A stretch of DNA of 8,313 bases, from positions 1 to 8,313 of the forward strand of contig VXPR01000364.1 in assembly GCA_009839405.1 (NCBI GenBank), read 5' to 3'. Source of the DNA: Gammaproteobacteria bacterium (GTDB taxonomy: Bacteria; Pseudomonadota; Gammaproteobacteria; Pseudomonadales; Azotimanducaceae). A program made the position numbers and the translations under genes. The notes below the pieces were generated by a model that saw only the letters and a list, made by a program, of their open reading frames with translations, did no database searches and was not told the origin of the DNA. The first letter of the stretch is position 1; each line of letters starts with the position of its first letter. Of the stretch, positions 6,945-8,313 are shown piece after piece.

Positions 6945-7793
6945 ATGACCGATAGCGCCGACGGACCGGATGAGTGTGTTCGGGTCGGCACGTGGAACGT
7001 GCAATGGGCGACACCTAGATCGAAGAGAGCGCCGTTAGTTGCCGATATGCTCGTAGCACCGGACTGCGACATCCTTTGCGTTACGGAGGGTGACGCGGGA
7101 GTCCTGCCCAAGGGCGGACACGTGATCGATGCCGGGACGGATTGGGGGTATCCGTTGCCGAAGGCCAGTCCGGGCCGCAGAAAGGTCTTGCTTTGGAGCA
7201 GATGGCCGTGGACGCCCGCATTCGACGCGTTGCAGGACGCCCTGCCTGGCGGCAGGTTGGTTGCCGGCGTGACCGAGACGCCGGTTGGCAAGGTGACCGT
7301 GGTTGGCGTCTGCATTCCGTGGAGTGGTGCGCATGTAAACAGTGGTCGGCGCGACCGAGTGCTATGGCAGGATCACCTTGATTGGCTCGGCGGGTTCGAG
7401 CGATTGTCCTACGCGCGACCACGACGGAGGACGATCGTCCTCGGCGATTTCAACCAGCGTTCCCCGAGAGGCGGCAAACTCCATGGCTTGTTGCAACGTG
7501 CCTTTGCGCGTTTCCAAATCGCGACCTCCGGGTTTGTGGCAGAGGCGTCGACTCGTCTTGGCGCGAACGGAGTGGAGCTGAGGGAGGTCACACTGGCTGA
7601 CGCTCCGTCGGCCAATGGCAAGGTGCAGCTGATCGACCACATCGCCCACTCTCAGGATCTGGTCTTGAGGCAACGGACGCCGAAACGCGACGGAACCCGC
7701 CAGGTTGGAGTCTTCCCCAAGGAAATCGACGGTACACGGCTTTCGGATCACACCGGCGTCTGGTTCGACCTCAAGTTGCGCAAGCGTCCCTGA
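6945..7793 (+). CDS. Endonuclease/exonuclease/phosphatase (EEP) family protein
   Basis: A 282-aa metal-dependent phosphoesterase of the EEP (DNase I-like) superfamily. The superfamily signature residues appear in order: Asn18 in VGTWNVQW, Glu48 in LCVTEGD, Asp168 and Asn170 in LGDFNQ, Asp231-His232 in LIDHI, and Ser267-Asp268-His269 in LSDHTGVWF. The full set of metal and catalytic positions suggests an active enzyme. Members cut DNA or RNA, or dephosphorylate lipids and nucleotides; the substrate cannot be decided here. There is no signal peptide or membrane segment, so it is probably cytoplasmic. It lies 165 bp after the toxin gene on the same strand and has its own Shine-Dalgarno site, so shared transcription is possible but not shown. 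It faces a convergent gene downstream. Confidence 0.88.
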   Translation: MTDSADGPDECVRVGTWNVQWATPRSKRAPLVADMLVAPDCDILCVTEGDAGVLPKGGHVIDAGTDWGYPLPKASPGRRKVLLWSRWPWTPAFDALQDALPGGRLVAGVTETPVGKVTVVGVCIPWSGAHVNSGRRDRVLWQDHLDWLGGFERLSYARPRRRTIVLGDFNQRSPRGGKLHGLLQRAFARFQIATSGFVAEASTRLGANGVELREVTLADAPSANGKVQLIDHIAHSQDLVLRQRTPKRDGTRQVGVFPKEIDGTRLSDHTGVWFDLKLRKRP

Positions 7794-7841
7794 AGCAACT
7801 GGATCGACCCTGCACCTAGGACAATCTCCTACACTGCGCAC

Positions 7842-7862
7842 GGGACGCCACAAGGACGTCCC
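7842..7862. terminator. Weak hairpin between convergent genes
   Basis: GGGACG (7842-7847) pairs with CGTCCC (7857-7862) across a 9-nt loop, lying between the EEP stop and the stop of the minus-strand gene. It could serve both genes as a terminator, but the stem is only 6 bp and no T run follows on either strand, so this rests mainly on position. Confidence 0.25.
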
Positions 7863-8313
7863 CTACTCCCGCGACGCCGGTGCCAGTAGGAACCACGCCA
7901 GTTGCGGAGCGCCTGCATCGCGCATCCTGCGGCGCGCCTCGAGCAGCACCTTGCCTGTCTCCGTCCGCTCGTAGAACCATCGTTCTACGGCCCACGGCCC
8001 GGCCGGTCCATCCGCGAGTTCGCAAGCCAGTTCCTCGTAGTACGTCCTGATCTCCTGGCCGATCCGGCCGGCCGAGCCCTCGAGACCCACCTCGTCCCAC
8101 CGTTCGCCCGCGGCGATCCTGGCGAACTTGCCGATCGCGTCGGGGATGTCGTCGCGACTTGCATGCGAACCCACCGAGGTGCGTCCGTTTCTGGCCACCG
8201 CGCGGTCGTATGCGGCGCGCAGTCCCTGCGCCTCGTCGACGGCGGGATGCAGTTCCGGGTCGTAGCGCGGCGGGACCGAACACTGGAGCGGTTCGGTGTC
8301 CTCGGATTTGATC
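7863..8313 (-). CDS. Unrecognised protein, C-terminal 149 residues (partial)
   Basis: The minus-strand frame is open from the right edge to a TAG at 7865-7863, so the gene's start lies outside the window. The visible part has natural composition, with PPRYDPELHPAVDEAQG near its beginning, and later EIRTYYEELACELADG, WAVERWFYERTETGK and LEARRRMRDAGAP. It ends in the hydrophobic stretch LAWFLLAPASRE. I do not recognise a family. A GTG at 8198 could open a 111-residue version, but the open frame and protein-like sequence before it (for example AYDRAVARNGRTS) argue that the gene extends further right. The competing 155-residue minus-strand frame at 7816-8283 is Arg/Gly-rich and is an out-of-frame shadow. 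No signal peptide or membrane segment is visible in this part. Confidence 0.65.
   Translation of the reverse strand, partial: IKSEDTEPLQCSVPPRYDPELHPAVDEAQGLRAAYDRAVARNGRTSVGSHASRDDIPDAIGKFARIAAGERWDEVGLEGSAGRIGQEIRTYYEELACELADGPAGPWAVERWFYERTETGKVLLEARRRMRDAGAPQLAWFLLAPASRE

Noticed and set aside
6614..6946. Minus-strand frame starting MSYSFSQLQ, protein-like in its first half, opposite the toxin-EEP gap.
   Set aside because: Its second half lies antisense to the toxin gene and becomes Arg-rich. Its start overlaps the EEP ATG, which has a good Shine-Dalgarno site. Probably chance.

Overview
The window is GC-rich bacterial DNA (roughly 60-65% by eye). Genes are spaced irregularly, three starts have recognisable Shine-Dalgarno sites, and there is no rRNA, tRNA, CRISPR array or insertion sequence. 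The lineage cannot be fixed. A secreted-type amidase together with DUF433/DUF5615 toxin-antitoxin and ATPase-TPR genes fits a free-living, large-genome bacterium (proteobacterial, acidobacterial, planctomycete or actinobacterial), and the gene content after the amidase looks accessory.

Layout, left to right. (1) 10-1515 (+): an amidase-signature hydrolase with a complete Lys98-Ser173-Ser197 triad and a short export signal; the frame is open to the left edge. (2) 1516-1843: a gene-free stretch ending in a striking operator-like block of 15-bp-phased GTTG repeats (1751-1800) that contains a consensus -35 TTGACA. (3) 1844-5957 (+): two translationally coupled P-loop ATPases. The first (1844-3078) is about 411 aa, but its frame breaks by -1 exactly at the Walker A motif in a run of five Gs. 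The second (3075-5957) is 960 aa: ATPase, winged helix, and about nine TPR-like units of 42-44 residues. (4) 6163-6779 (+): a DUF433 antitoxin followed by a DUF5615 PIN-like toxin, the toxin also carrying a -1 frameshift near its C-terminus. (5) 6945-7793 (+): an endonuclease/exonuclease/phosphatase (EEP) family protein. (6) 7863-8313 (-): the C-terminal part of an unrecognised protein entering from the right edge, convergent with the EEP gene.

The centrepiece is the ATPase pair. It has its own candidate regulated promoter, a strong ribosome-binding site, an ATGA stop/start overlap, and two related but non-equivalent ATPase domains, one canonical and one with altered Walker A and Walker B residues and a long TPR array. 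This looks like a two-component STAND/AAA-like signalling module. The toxin-antitoxin pair and EEP protein next to it make a defence or mobile-island setting possible, but neither ATPase carries a visible effector domain and that role is inference.

Two genes share the same kind of lesion (one base missing, each explicable as loss of one G from a G run). This suggests either sequence error or real decay, and should be settled before the annotation is relied on.
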